Origin: Ziziphus jujuba
Taxonomy: Eukaryota; Streptophyta; Magnoliopsida; Rosales; Rhamnaceae
Length of the DNA stretch: 64,000 nucleotides
NCBI RefSeq assembly: GCF_031755915.1
Contig: NC_083390.1
Coordinates: forward strand, 23,989,001 to 24,053,000
Reading direction: 5' to 3'
Shown here piece by piece: positions 39,101-50,409 of this stretch; positions within the stretch are counted from its first letter, which is position 1, and the number at the start of each line of letters is the position of its first letter. The notes beneath the pieces were generated by a model. It did no database searches and was not told where the DNA came from. It worked only from the letters and a program-made list of their open reading frames with translations. The translations under genes and the position numbers were made by a program.

Positions 39101-39846
39101 GTTCTTGTTGCCCTCCAAAGATCAAATATCAAATCCTTCAGAAACACAGACCCATGACTTGAGATCAAAGTACTCGTTAATTTTTTCATCATTGTATACT
39201 AATTGAGCAAGAGTGGTTTTACCAGCCCCTCGCATACCACCTATTGGAAACACACACAACTTATTGCTACCCACATCTTCTCTTAGCAGCAACTTAACTA
39301 TGGCTCCCTTATCACCATCTCTACCATAAATCTCAGTTTCTTCCATCAAAGATGTTGTCGGTATTCTTGATGATATTTTAACACCACCAACACCCTCTTT
39401 GAGGCCAAGGACATCCATTTGTTTTACAACAAATTCTAGCCTCTCAAGGGTCTCCTCCAACTTGACCTCCATATCTAAATCATAAGAACTGAGAGAAGTA
39501 GGAAGGTTGATCATGTTGCTTACCTTACTTGTGCCAGTTCTTGATCCACCTTCAACTTGAATTGCAAAGCATTAGTTGCATTCTCATCCAAGAGATCATC
39601 TGCATCATGGGCACTGTCTTCAAGCTCATTCAGCCATTCTTTCACAGCCGGGTTTCTGATTTGCTTATCCTCTGTATCATTCAGAACTGCATTGACAGAT
39701 AGGAGCATTATCTTCAGCTTCTTACATAAAGTATGATTCGATTTATTTCCTTGTAGGTAGTCCACAACCTCATAAGAAGCCAGCCTACCAAACAGAACCT
39801 GAAGGGAAGCAGAGAGAAAAGCTCCACCTACCAATGTTGCAGCCAT
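36168..39846 (-). pseudogene. CC-NB-LRR (RGA/RPPL1-like) pseudogene, heavily broken
   Basis: The remains run from ATG at 39846 (MAATLVGG, Rx-N-type coiled coil with a DADDLLDE motif) through NB-ARC to LRRs ending LRERCQRNKGED at 36168. The P-loop reads GMRGAGKTT instead of the usual GMGGIGKTT. Kinase-2 (LIVLDDVW), RNBS-B (SKIFITT), GLPL, the CFAFCSIFP block and an MHD (VMHDLVHDL) are still readable, but in different frames. Visible lesions: frameshifts near 39530, 39120, 38725, 38680 and 37985; an in-frame TGA at 38450-38452; TAA at 38177-38179; and further stops in the LRR around 37.8-37.95 kb. The LRR part from 37.3 to 36.2 kb lies in at least three frames. Family membership is clear and a functional product is excluded. 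It is the most decayed member of the cluster. Confidence 0.9.
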
Positions 39847-41218
39847 GTTTTTATGCAGAATTTGCAAAGCAGGAAGATATTGAAAGAAAGCTAATGGAAA
39901 TATGTGAACCAAGAACACTTGACAATTTGTTAAGTTTTGTGTAAGTAAATGGATCAAGTCAAACCACTAGGGGACTAGAACAGATTGTGTTGGACCTTAG
40001 TGGGTTGGCCATTATTGCTTTGAGGAGCTAAAGAAACACAATTTATCATTACATGTCGAAACTCTTTAACTAGTTCTCTTATCCAGGAAATTTTTTTTTT
40101 TTCCCGGAATTTGTTTGGAAACTTTGATGTTATAAAAAATTTACACGTCCCACCATATGACAGAAAGTTCCTGGACAATAGAAAAGCTGACAATTTAATT
40201 ATATTAATTTCTTGATGCAAAATAAAATTTCTCATTTTTGTTATCTACTTTTCTTTTCTCTTTTTGTACAATTTCCAATGGAAAATAATGCTTGGATCTA
40301 TAAATTTTGCTTGGAAAATAGTGCTTGGATGCAAAACATTCTCTGGGCCAACTCACTCTTCAAAGTCTCATGGGGTCTGAGATTCTTGGAGACGCATTTG
40401 AGGTAGCTTCAAGTGGGGTTCCTAGCATTAATTCTCTTCCCCTTGTTATTTCTTTACCAAGTCAATGACAGTATAAAGGAGGGATTGGTGCAGATTCCAA
40501 AGCCCAACAAATGTGCCAAAGCTTCATACCGAGGACTTGATTCCATTTTTAGCATTATCATATTGGAAAGTGAACAAAAACTCATGCTAACAAATCCTAT
40601 CGTGAAAACTGCCGCTTATACAGTTTTCGTGAAAACTCCAATTTTCTTTTTGTCCCATATGTACTTTGTTTAGTTAGAGAATCAGTGATTCTTTCTTTCT
40701 GACATTGATATGTTCACTCCAACTTCTTTAGCTTAATCCACCTTTGGTGCATATCGGTGTGTGATTAAGGATAAATATATTTTAAAACAGAACATGGTCA
40801 ATATGCAGCAAAAGGCAGAGTATTGATGCATGAATATTCAAAGTCCATTAGAAAGACAATACTGAAATAATGTTTTCATCTACTGAATTACCATAGTTAA
40901 TTCCCAAATATATAGAACCAAGCAAGTACAAGGAAAGAGACAAACTGTCCAATCAGTTTTCCTTTTTGCTTGTGACACCACTTGAAAAATGTTCCAAGCT
41001 ACAGAACTTTAAAAGAACCTAGAAACCATGAAGATCATTGATTCTTATCGTAATGTTCTCAAGCTTCTAACAAGTTTTTGGGTACTCTCCATGTCGAAAT
41101 TAGGAAACTAGAAAATTACAAGAAATATAAAACATACATTACTAACTTTAGATATTATATAAGCACACTTACCTGATAATCAAGATATAATTTCCTCACA
41201 AAAAAAGAATATATATAG
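39847..41218. other. Spacer between the first CNL pseudogene and the RPM1-type pair
   Basis: The region 40335-40760 is paralogous to 44800-45270 (shared blocks such as AACATTCTCTGG, CTTCAAAGTCTCATGGG and GGGATTGGTGCAGA). It therefore belongs to the segmental duplication carrying the two RPM1-type CNLs, as their 3' flank. The upstream region of the first CNL pseudogene is 39847 to about 40300. No independent gene was seen. Confidence 0.6.
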
Positions 41219-44030
41219 TCATTGCAGCCGAATGGTTTCATATTCTCCTCCACCACAGGCATAATGGATGACAATAACTGGTACATGCTGAACAATCTGA
41301 TGATGCTTTCCCTCTGAGTGCACGCTCTTGATGAACTCATCTGACATATCATAAAATTCAAGAATCCCAAGCTTCTTCAAATGCCGGATACCAGATGGTA
41401 CCTCCTTCAGTTGTGGACTGGGGCCAATATAGAGGCTCTCAAGATTCAGCAGTGAACCTTCCTCTATCACCACCCATTTCAATGCACTCAGATGCCTGAG
41501 GTTGAGGGTCTTCAGTTTCGGAAACACTCCTTCTCAAACAGCAGTTGCTCACCATCATATGCATCGCGTGTTATCATGAGTTCTAATAGGTTGTGCAGGT
41601 TCTTAAGGCTTCTCATTGGATCCTCTTTTAGTCTTGACAAAAAAATCTCCATCCTCGATAAATTTTGCAGCTTTGTGATCCATTTTGGCAACTTCCTTAA
41701 ACGACCATATAAGTAGAGATGTTGAAGGAACTGAGGTGGAGATGTGATGCATTCTAAATCAATAATTTCATCTTCATTTATTGCCCTTACATCAAGAGAT
41801 TCTAGGTGTTTCATCTCCTCGATAGACCAACACAAATACTTTCCATCTTCACTCTTGAGCTTTTCGATACCCAACCTCCTCAGTTGTGTCAACTTTCTCA
41901 GCTCTTTGATTTCTTCAACACCTGAAGCGTTTGCATCCACCATGTATAACTTTTGTCTAAGCATCCAATCCCATTATCTACTTTTATTCCTTTCCTTGTT
42001 GATAGACCATAATGCATGGTTTGATCTTGATTATATGCTGAAAGGTGTCGTAATTTGTTAAGACTTTTGATCTCTGCAGGTAACTCAAACACAAAAGATT
42101 GCTTTAGATCCAAAGTCTCAAGGTTTACCAATTTCCCTATGGACCTTGGGAGCTTATTTACTCTGGTTTTTCTAAGACTTAAATATCTTAAATGGAATAA
42201 GTTCCCAATATCTTCATGAATAGAATCCAATATTCCATTTTCAAAATCTAATACTTTTAGAAGCTTGAAGTTCTTTGTCAATGTACACTGAATGAAAGTT
42301 TCTAATAGTATTCCTTCACAATTGAAATTCAAAATGCTACGAACACCAGAGATTTGATGAGTACAATAAAGAGCATTACATGAACTATTGACAATTGATA
42401 GGCGTCGAGTTACCATTTCTCCTTTAGAAGTGGACTTGTCACCAGACAAAACGTTGCAAAAACTTGCATTCTCCATTTTCTTGAGAATAACCTCATGCAA
42501 CAGATCATGGATGTGGCAAATTCTAACTTTTCCATCCAACTCTTCCCATGACACTTGAACCAGACTTCTATGTATCAGCTCGGTCAAATACTCCAGCGCA
42601 ATGGCTTCCAATGTTTTATCCTTCTTCTGTTTCACAAATCCCTCAGCAATCCATTGTCGAATTAACCTTGAACATCGAATTGAACAGTTTTTTGGGTACA
42701 TGCCCATGTACAACAAACAAGATTTGAGGTAATAAGGCAGATCATTATAACTGAGGGATAAGATCCTTGTGATACTAGTAAGATGAGGATTAGTCTCCAT
42801 CTCTGAATGAAGGCTATCATGCAATTTTTGCAATTCTTCCACCCTCTTATTTTTTGTCGATAGAAGACCAGCTATGGCTACAATTGCAAGTGGTAATCCA
42901 TTGCATCTTTTAACAATTGTTCTAGATAGTTTTTCTAACTCAGCAGGACAACAGTACTACTGATGATCAGACTCAAATTGGAAAGTCTTTTTGCAAAACA
43001 GTTTCCAAGCTATTTTTGGTGGCAAAGGCTGCAGCTTGTGGATGTGCACAAATGATGAAATTTTACAAAAATTTGCAACCTCCATACTTCGTGTAGTGAT
43101 TACTATTCTACTACCACTTTGATTATCAAGTAAAGCATGCTCTATGTCTCCCCAGAGATGTACACGCCAGACATCATCGAAAACAACAACGTACCTTTTG
43201 TGCTGCAAATATTCTCTTAATTTTTCAGTCAGTGCATCTTCACCCATTGCATCAATTCCTTTGGGTACAGGTTCTTTGTTTCCCTCACAGAACTGCTTTA
43301 TGACACCCTTTAATAGCTCATCCTTCTGGTATGATTGAGACACTGCTATCCAAGCATGACAATCAAACTTCACTTTCACCAAATCATAGACTTTCTTAAC
43401 AAGAGTGGTTTTCCCCATTCCACCCATCCCCACCACAGAGATTACAATTCGTTGTGGTTTTTCATCCAACAACCAATCAATCAGTTCATCTCTAGGAGAT
43501 TCAATGCCAAGTACATCAGCTTCGTAAAGATAAAGAGCTCCTTTTCGAGGGTCGTACCATGAACATTCATTTCCATGAGATCCTTGCTTACTGGAAACAA
43601 AGCCATACCTTCCACTTCTTTCCTTGATTTCAGCAACTGCTAGTTTGATGTCCTGAATCTGAGAAGCAATATGGTTTCGCGGTTGGAGTTTGATGATGGA
43701 ACGACCAATATCATGGAGATAAGCAATGAAGCCGCGGCGACAGGGGTATCGTTCCACCTGCACGGTGTACTCATCAATGACATCTTCAATCTGAAAAGCA
43801 ACTTCCCTTATCTGTTTCACCCATGCTTTTACTCCACCACCATCTCCAGACTCAGAGTCTGATCCTTCAGTTTCAGCCTTCATATCTGCTTCTTTGAGGA
43901 AACACTGAAGGGCCTCCAGTTCAAATTTGATGCCCAAAACTTCAGAACCAACCCCTTTCAACAAGTTTACTTGTTGTGTAAGCAATGGGACCCGAAGGTC
44001 GATTACAAAGCCTACTGCAATCTCTGCCAT
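41219..44030 (-). pseudogene. RPM1-type CC-NB-LRR pseudogene (three disabling lesions)
   Basis: Single-exon CNL starting MAEIAVGFVIDL at 44030 and ending near EYETIRLQ at 41219, collinear with the intact neighbour at 45444-48266. The EDVIDEY coiled-coil motif, P-loop GMGGMGKTT, kinase-2 VVVFDDVW, GLPLAIVA and LRRs are well kept. Alignment to the intact copy shows exactly where it broke: an in-frame TAG at 42959-42957 within two extra codons after FESD; a 7-base deletion near 41955, just after GIGCL; and a one-base deletion near 41529, where the intact copy has GGGAG and this one GGAG. Before the TAG a 357-codon CC-NB fragment would still be open, which could in principle be expressed as a truncated NLR. 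Few changes otherwise, so inactivation looks recent. Confidence 0.93.
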
Positions 44031-45443
44031 TGTTAGCTTAATCAATCACGAATTGGGTTATAAGAACTAAGAAAATGTAAGAATCCAAATGTTATGGTTC
44101 ACAATATGTCCATGCTCATTGTGAGAGGCAGTTTGACTCTTAATTTGTTTTTTCTTCACTAGCAAGCTATTGTGTTTTAATAATCATTGTATATGTGACT
44201 CAGAAAGACACATACATCATGGAAAAAATATTATATTATGTGATGATGTCATATTTGGTTTTTCCTTGCAACATCGCAGAAATTGCTGCATATTTACTAA
44301 GATAATGGCATATCATGGGAAACAGTCATAGATTCCATTCAATAATATTATTATAATTTCTTTCTGCCTTCACTATTTTTAATATATAGTTGAGAAAATA
44401 TAAAATTCATGATCAACCTGGATGACCCTTATTTCCACCTTGACTACGGCACATGCTTTGAATATGATTCCTTCTGAGGCATTCAGACAACAAAGTCATC
44501 TCTAACAAAAGAATAGTTTTGGTAAGAATATACATGATATCACGCATTTTGTACATAACAAAACCAGCATTAATTTCACAAACTACATTGGTAATATTGG
44601 ATCAGACTAATACAAAACCGGGAAAGCCAAAATATCCAGCAACTTAGGAAATAAATATGTACACAGCCACCATCTTTACAGATACCAGAAAGCTCAAATT
44701 TAATTCTGCTCCAACCCCAAACCCCTTAGTGATCTACTTCAACTCAGAAACTGCACTAAAGTTGCTTGAAGGAGAAGAAGATGTAAATATTGGCATTTAA
44801 AACATTCTCTGGTCCAACTTAATCTTCAAAGTCTCATGGGCTCTGAGATTCTTGGAAAGGTAGCTTCAATTGAGGTTCCTACCATTGATATTCCCTAGTA
44901 ATTTTCCCAAGTCAATGACTCTGTCTCAAGCAGGGATTGGTGCAGACTTTCTAGCCCATCAAATGTGCCAAAGTTTCACTTCAAGGAATCATATATTTGT
45001 TGAGAGGTGAAGTTTCACTTTATCAAAGATATAATTGATAAGAGTGTATTTGATGAACACTAGTTTTAGCATAATCATATAGGCAACTTAAACAAAAAAT
45101 CATATGTGCAACAGCTGTAAATATAATTTTTCGTCAAACTCCAATTTTTGACCCCTTGTGTATTTGTTCATTATAAAAAAATGTTATCCATATCATCTGT
45201 CTAAGTTGAATTCTTTCTTCTTGACATTGATATGTTCACTTCAAACTTCTTCAGTGTAATCCAGCTGTGGCTCATAATGGTGTGTGACTAAATATAATAG
45301 AACTAAAAATAGAACATGCTGAATATGTACCAAAAGGCAGAGTATAATGCATAAAAATTAAAGTTTTACAGAAGAACAATTACAGATAGAATTTCTTCAT
45401 TCATTGAATTACCTCAAAATATTTCTTCCCAAACCCAACAAAA
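44031..45443. other. Spacer between the two RPM1-type CNLs
   Basis: Left part: promoter side of the broken CNL. Right part (44800-45443): 3' flank of the intact CNL, homologous to 40335-41218. No other gene was recognised. Confidence 0.6.
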
Positions 45444-48266
45444 TTAATACAGTCGGACAGTTTTATATTCTCCACCATCACATCCATAATGGATGAGAAG
45501 AAGAGGAACATGTTGAACAATCTCATAATCCTCTCCTTTTGAATGCATACTCATGATGAACTCATGTGACATATCATAAAATTCAAGCATCTCAAGCTTC
45601 TGCAAATGGCAGATACCAAAAGGAACCTCCTTCAACTTTGGACTGGGGCCAATGCAGAGGTTCTCAAGATTCTGCAGTGAACCTTCCTCTATTACCACAC
45701 ATCTCAATCCACTGAGATTCCTGAGCTTGAGAATCTTCAGTTTTGGAAACACTCCCTTCTCAAACTGTAGTTGCTCACCATCATATGCATTATGTGTTAT
45801 GATTAGTTCCAATAGGTTATGCAGATTCTTAAGGCTTTTCACAGGATCTTCTTCTAGTTTTGACCAGAAAATCTCTATCCTTGATAGGTTTTCAAGCTTT
45901 GTGATCCATTCTGGCAACTTGTTTAAGCGTCCGTATAAATATAGACGTTGAAGAAACTGCGGTGGAGATGAGATGGATTCTAGATCAATAATGTTGTCTT
46001 CGCTTATTGCTCTTACATCGAGAGATTCAAGGTGTTTCATCTCCTCAATAGACCAGCACAAAATCTTTCCATCTTCGCTCTTTAGCTTTTCAATTCCCAG
46101 CCTTCTAAGTTGTGTTAACTTTCTCAGCTCTTTGATTCTGTCTACACCAGAAGCATTTGCATCGAGCATGTATAACTTATGCAAGCCTTCTAAGCATCCA
46201 ATTCCATTTTCAAGTTTTATTCCTTTTCTTGCAGATAGACCATAATGCATGGCATGATCATGATTGTATGCTAAAAGATGTCGCAACTTGTGAAGCCTTT
46301 TGATCTCTGAAGGTAACTCAAACACAAAAGATTTCTTTAGATCCAAAGTCTCAAGGTTTGCCAATTCTCCTATGGACCTTGGGAGCATACTTACTCTGGT
46401 GCTTCGAAGACTTAAATATCGTAAATGGAATAAGTTCCCAATATCTTCATGAACAGAGTCCACATGACCATCTTCAAAATCTAATACTTTTAGAAGCTTG
46501 AAGTTCTTTGACAATGTACTCTGCACAGAATTTTCTAATACAATTCCATTGCTGTTGAAACTTAAAATAGTACGAACATGAGAGATTTGATCGGTGCTAG
46601 AAAGAACATCATATGAACTATTGACAATCGATAGGCGGCGTGTTACTAAGCCTCCTCTGAAAATGGATTTGTCTCCAGATAGAATGTGACCAAAACTTGC
46701 ATCCTCCATTTTTTTGAGAATAACTTCACGCAAAAGATCATGGATTCGGCAAGTTCTAACTTTACCATCTAAATCCACACATGACACTTGAACAAGACTT
46801 CTATGTATGAGCTCAGTTAAGTACTCTAATGCAACTTCTTCTGATGTTTTATCTTTCTTCTGTTTCACAAAACCCTCTGCAATCCATTGTCGAATTAATC
46901 TTGAACATCGAATAGGATAGTTCTCTGGGTACATACCAATATACAAGAAGCAAGATTTGAGATAATAAGGCAGATCATTATAACTTAGAGATAGAATTCT
47001 CGTGATACTTGTAAGATAAGGATTACTCTCCAACTCTGAATGGAGGCTATCATGCAATTTTCGCCATTCATTGACCCTCTTATCTTTTGTTGATAGAAGA
47101 CCGGCTATGGCTACAATTGCAAGTGGTAATCCATTGCATCTTTCAACAATATTACGAGATAACTTCTCTAGGTCAGCAGGACAATGCCCTTGATCAGACT
47201 CAAACTGGAAAGTCTTTTTGCAAAATAGTTTCCAAGCCATTTCAGGAGGCAGAGGCTGCAGCTTGTGGATGTGCACTAAACATGAAATTCTACAAAAATT
47301 TGCGACCTCCATACTCCTTGTAGTTATCACTATTCTCCCACCGCTTTGATTATCAAGTAAAGCATGTTCTATATCCCCCCAAAAATGTACTCTCCAAACA
47401 TCATCAAAAATAACAACATACCTCTTCTGCTGTAAATATTTTCTTAGCTGTTGAGTCAGTTCATCTTCATCCATTGCATCAATTCCTTTAGGAATAGGTT
47501 CTTTGTTTCCCTCGCTGAACTGCTTTATCACGCCTTTTAGTAGCTCCTCCTTCCTGTATGATTGAGACACTGCTATCCATGCATGACAATCAAACTTTTC
47601 TTTCACAGAATCATAGACCTTCTTGGCAAGAGTGGTTTTCCCCAATCCCCCCATTCCCACCACCGAAGTCACAGTGCGTTGTAGCTTTTTATCCAACAAC
47701 CAACCAACAAGTTCATCTCTAGGAGATTCAATACCAACAACATCAGCTTCTTGAAGATAAAGAGCTCCTTTACGAGGGTCATACCACGAATGTTCATCTT
47801 CATGAGAAGCAATGGACATTCCTTCTTTAGTTGAATCAAAACCATACTTCCCAGTACTTCTTTCCTTGATGTTAAGAACTGCTAGTTTGATGTCATGAAT
47901 CTGAGATGCAATATGGATGCGCGGTTGGAGTTTTACAACAGACCTACCGATTTCATGGAGATAAGCAATGAAGCCACGGCGACGGTGGCTTTGTGCCAGC
48001 TGCAGTGTGTACTCGTCAATGACATCTTCAATCTGAAAAGCAACTTCCCTAAGCTGTTTAACCCAGGCTTTAACACCATCACCAGCTTCGCAGTCTGATC
48101 TTTCAGTTTCAGCCTTCATATCTGCGTATTTGAGGAAACACTGAAGGGCTTCTAGTTCAAGTTTAATGCATAAAACTTCAGAACGAACCCCTCTCAAAAA
48201 GTTTACTTCTTGTGCAAGCAGTGATACCAGATGGTCTATGACATAGCCTATTGCAGTCTCTGACAT
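45444..48266 (-). CDS. Intact RPM1-type CC-NB-LRR immune receptor, single exon, 940 aa
   Basis: An uninterrupted frame of 940 codons from ATG 48266 (MSETAIGYVIDHLVSLL) to the stop at 45444, normal length for RPM1-like CNLs, which are often intronless. Domains: Rx-N coiled coil about 1-140 with EDVID at 80-84; NB-ARC with P-loop GMGGLGKTT 204-212, kinase-2 VVIFDDVW 284-291, RNBS-B about 309-317, GLPLA 379-383 and the LYIGMYPEN (RNBS-D) block about 441-449; MHD-equivalent I-H-D at 508-510; then about 12-14 LRRs from about 590 to the end. Members guard host proteins and, when triggered, form membrane-associated resistosomes. The start is clear because the same Met and context occur in the neighbouring duplicate. 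Met-to-Ile in MHD is a conservative variant seen in other NLRs, not a clear sign of autoactivity. It is the only clearly intact NLR in the window; the pathogen is unknown. Confidence 0.96.
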   Translation of the reverse strand: MSETAIGYVIDHLVSLLAQEVNFLRGVRSEVLCIKLELEALQCFLKYADMKAETERSDCEAGDGVKAWVKQLREVAFQIEDVIDEYTLQLAQSHRRRGFIAYLHEIGRSVVKLQPRIHIASQIHDIKLAVLNIKERSTGKYGFDSTKEGMSIASHEDEHSWYDPRKGALYLQEADVVGIESPRDELVGWLLDKKLQRTVTSVVGMGGLGKTTLAKKVYDSVKEKFDCHAWIAVSQSYRKEELLKGVIKQFSEGNKEPIPKGIDAMDEDELTQQLRKYLQQKRYVVIFDDVWRVHFWGDIEHALLDNQSGGRIVITTRSMEVANFCRISCLVHIHKLQPLPPEMAWKLFCKKTFQFESDQGHCPADLEKLSRNIVERCNGLPLAIVAIAGLLSTKDKRVNEWRKLHDSLHSELESNPYLTSITRILSLSYNDLPYYLKSCFLYIGMYPENYPIRCSRLIRQWIAEGFVKQKKDKTSEEVALEYLTELIHRSLVQVSCVDLDGKVRTCRIHDLLREVILKKMEDASFGHILSGDKSIFRGGLVTRRLSIVNSSYDVLSSTDQISHVRTILSFNSNGIVLENSVQSTLSKNFKLLKVLDFEDGHVDSVHEDIGNLFHLRYLSLRSTRVSMLPRSIGELANLETLDLKKSFVFELPSEIKRLHKLRHLLAYNHDHAMHYGLSARKGIKLENGIGCLEGLHKLYMLDANASGVDRIKELRKLTQLRRLGIEKLKSEDGKILCWSIEEMKHLESLDVRAISEDNIIDLESISSPPQFLQRLYLYGRLNKLPEWITKLENLSRIEIFWSKLEEDPVKSLKNLHNLLELIITHNAYDGEQLQFEKGVFPKLKILKLRNLSGLRCVVIEEGSLQNLENLCIGPSPKLKEVPFGICHLQKLEMLEFYDMSHEFIMSMHSKGEDYEIVQHVPLLLIHYGCDGGEYKTVRLY

Positions 48267-48447
48267 TGTTAGGTTTTAGCTACCTAAATTTGTCTTCTTA
48301 ATCAGTCAGAAATTGGGGTTCTAAAAAGAATTACAAGAATAGGGCTGGAGAGATTAAAGAGAGCGTCTAAAGATCATTGTAAGTCAGCTTGACTCTTTTA
48401 AGGTTTCTCTACACCAGCAAGTCTTTTGATTATTATACATTTCGATA

Positions 48448-48456
48448 TATTTTATA
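48448..48456 (-). promoter_or_regulatory. Possible TATA box of the intact CNL
   Basis: The minus strand reads TATAAAATA about 180 bases upstream of the ATG, a reasonable plant core-promoter position. It is AT-rich context, so only suggestive. Confidence 0.4.
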
Positions 48457-49114
48457 CCATATGCGACAAAATGTCATTTTTGAGTTGTGTGCAAAATTAC
48501 AAACCATCATGCAAATTGCAATCACTATAGATATATTTTCTATCTAAATGAAAAAGATTCATATATTTCTATTGACCTATTCTTCATTCATTGGAGAGGA
48601 CAAAGCCTATTGACCTGCGTTTACTTTAGATAGAATTATACAAATGACTCTTATGTGAACACGCAAGGGGGCAATTTTTTTTTTAACTTTTTTTAGCAAC
48701 TCTGCTTACACGACATGGTGGAGCGAGAGTGGAAGGAAAAAAGATGACTAATCACTTTGCGGATCCGTGATTACTAGTTCTATCCTTGGTAAGCCCCATA
48801 AGCGCCTCATGTGGCGGAAGGTCCTAAGGCTGGATTTTGTTGGCCTACGCTACATGGATTTGACAAAAAACTAAATGGACAAATGATATGCTGACCCAAA
48901 TAGTTCTTAAGCCAATGATATCCATCAAGAGACTTTTTCTCACCAAAGAAAAAAGACTCTGCTTCTTTCCTAAGTAGTTTATTTAATTGATTCATATGTA
49001 GTTGGAATATATAAACTCAGCATGATATCTAAATCTGTTTTGTTTGATTAAATTAGTGAATAAAATTAATTCCAAATGGATGATAAATACCTGTTCAATG
49101 ACAACAAAAATCAT

Positions 49115-49286
49115 GGGCTCATTTGTTGACCTTTCTTTCCACCTTTTTGACTATTATTACAACAAAATTAATTCTAGAAGGGATGTTAAATATCTGTTCA
49201 GGGCTCATTTGTTGACCTTTCTTTCCACCTTTTTGACTATTATTACAACAAAATTAATTCTAGAAGGGATGTTAAATATCTGTTCA
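49115..49286. repeat. Exact tandem duplication, 86-bp unit
   Basis: Bases 49115-49200 recur without visible difference at 49201-49286. The unit starts GGGCTCATTTGTTGACC and ends ATATCTGTTCA. Identity of the copies means a very recent event or an assembly duplicate. Confidence 0.9.
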
Positions 49287-50409
49287 ATGACAACAAAAGT
49301 CATGGGGTCATTGGTTGAACCTTATTTCTACCTTTGACTATTATTACAACGTATTTTGAATGGTTCCTTTCCAGGCATACAGGTAACAAAGTCTGGAAAC
49401 TCTGTGCAATTTATGAAGAAAATATCTAAAAGTACCACCAATAAACAGCTTCCATGACTAAATTTGACCAATTGCATTCTTTTCACAACTCAGAAGCTAT
49501 ATTGTAGTACTGGATCAAACTAAATAAAGCCAAACCCAGTTTCAAAAAAAAAAAAAAAAAAAAAAAGGGGGAAAATCAGGAAGTAAATATGTACAATCTG
49601 TAAAAGAAGCTGCAAAACATGTTTGCCAAGCACCCAAATTATACTGAGAGAGATTATAGCATCTAACGATACTTTCAAAAAAAAAAAAAAAAAAAGTCTG
49701 TCAGGCACTTGGCCAGTGTCTATAGAGATTGAATTGAACAATAATTAAAGTAATATCTGAACGAAGGATGATAGGAAATAGTTCCCATTATAGACTTAAT
49801 ATGAGAAACTACAATAATGCTAAGTTGCTAACCAAACGCCCATAACCAACAGAAAAAAACATAGCCAAGCTCACAATCTACTACTCTTGTATGAAAAACC
49901 AAGCCATAGCAACCATCTGGTCTGCTACATAATGAATCCAATAATTCTCACACCAAATGCACTCAACTGCATCATCCTCACCAAAAAACTCTTGCTTTCA
50001 AGTCGATGCCACCGGATTCTGAAATTAAATATAGCAACACAAACTTCAATCTTAAACAATTGTAATATGAGGAACAAATTCTACAATACATATATGTAAA
50101 AAGAAAATTAAATATTTAACTCGGTAAGGTAGAAATAAAGGCACATGCTTGTTGTTGTAGACAATGTTACACGATATTTTAACTGATAGAGAAGAAATTA
50201 ATATTTTGTGGCAAATAACCAAGTGCAACGGTGACAGTTTTAGCTGTATCAACTAGAAGGAATAAATGACAAATTAATTAGAACTAATCATGCAAAGACA
50301 TATAGATATAATATTGTTAACCCAAAAAAAAAAAAAAAAATTAACAAAAATAAATAGCACCTAAAGAGGATAAGAAGGTCTGAAATACTTTTTGGTTTAA
50401 CTAGAGTTG

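Larger units (their letters stand above)
40335..48266. repeat. Tandem segmental duplication, period about 4.2-4.5 kb
   Basis: Two units, about 40335-44030 and 44800-48266, each consist of a 3' flank plus an RPM1-type CNL. The gene starts are 4236 bases apart and the stops 4225 apart; the 3' flanks are offset by about 4465, so some indels lie between. Coding similarity is high over the full length. Confidence 0.85.
48267..50409. other. Spacer between the intact CNL and the RGA-type pair
   Basis: Contains the CNL promoter, a GC-richer block (about 48700-48860) without a recognisable frame, an exact 86-bp tandem duplication (49115-49286), two long A runs (about 49543-49564 and 49678-49695), and from about 49690 the 3' flank of the next CNL, which is paralogous to about 55.0-55.25 kb. 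Confidence 0.6.

Noticed and set aside
45652..48098. Plus-strand frames over the intact CNL
   Set aside because: They are antisense shadows of the conserved NLR coding sequence.
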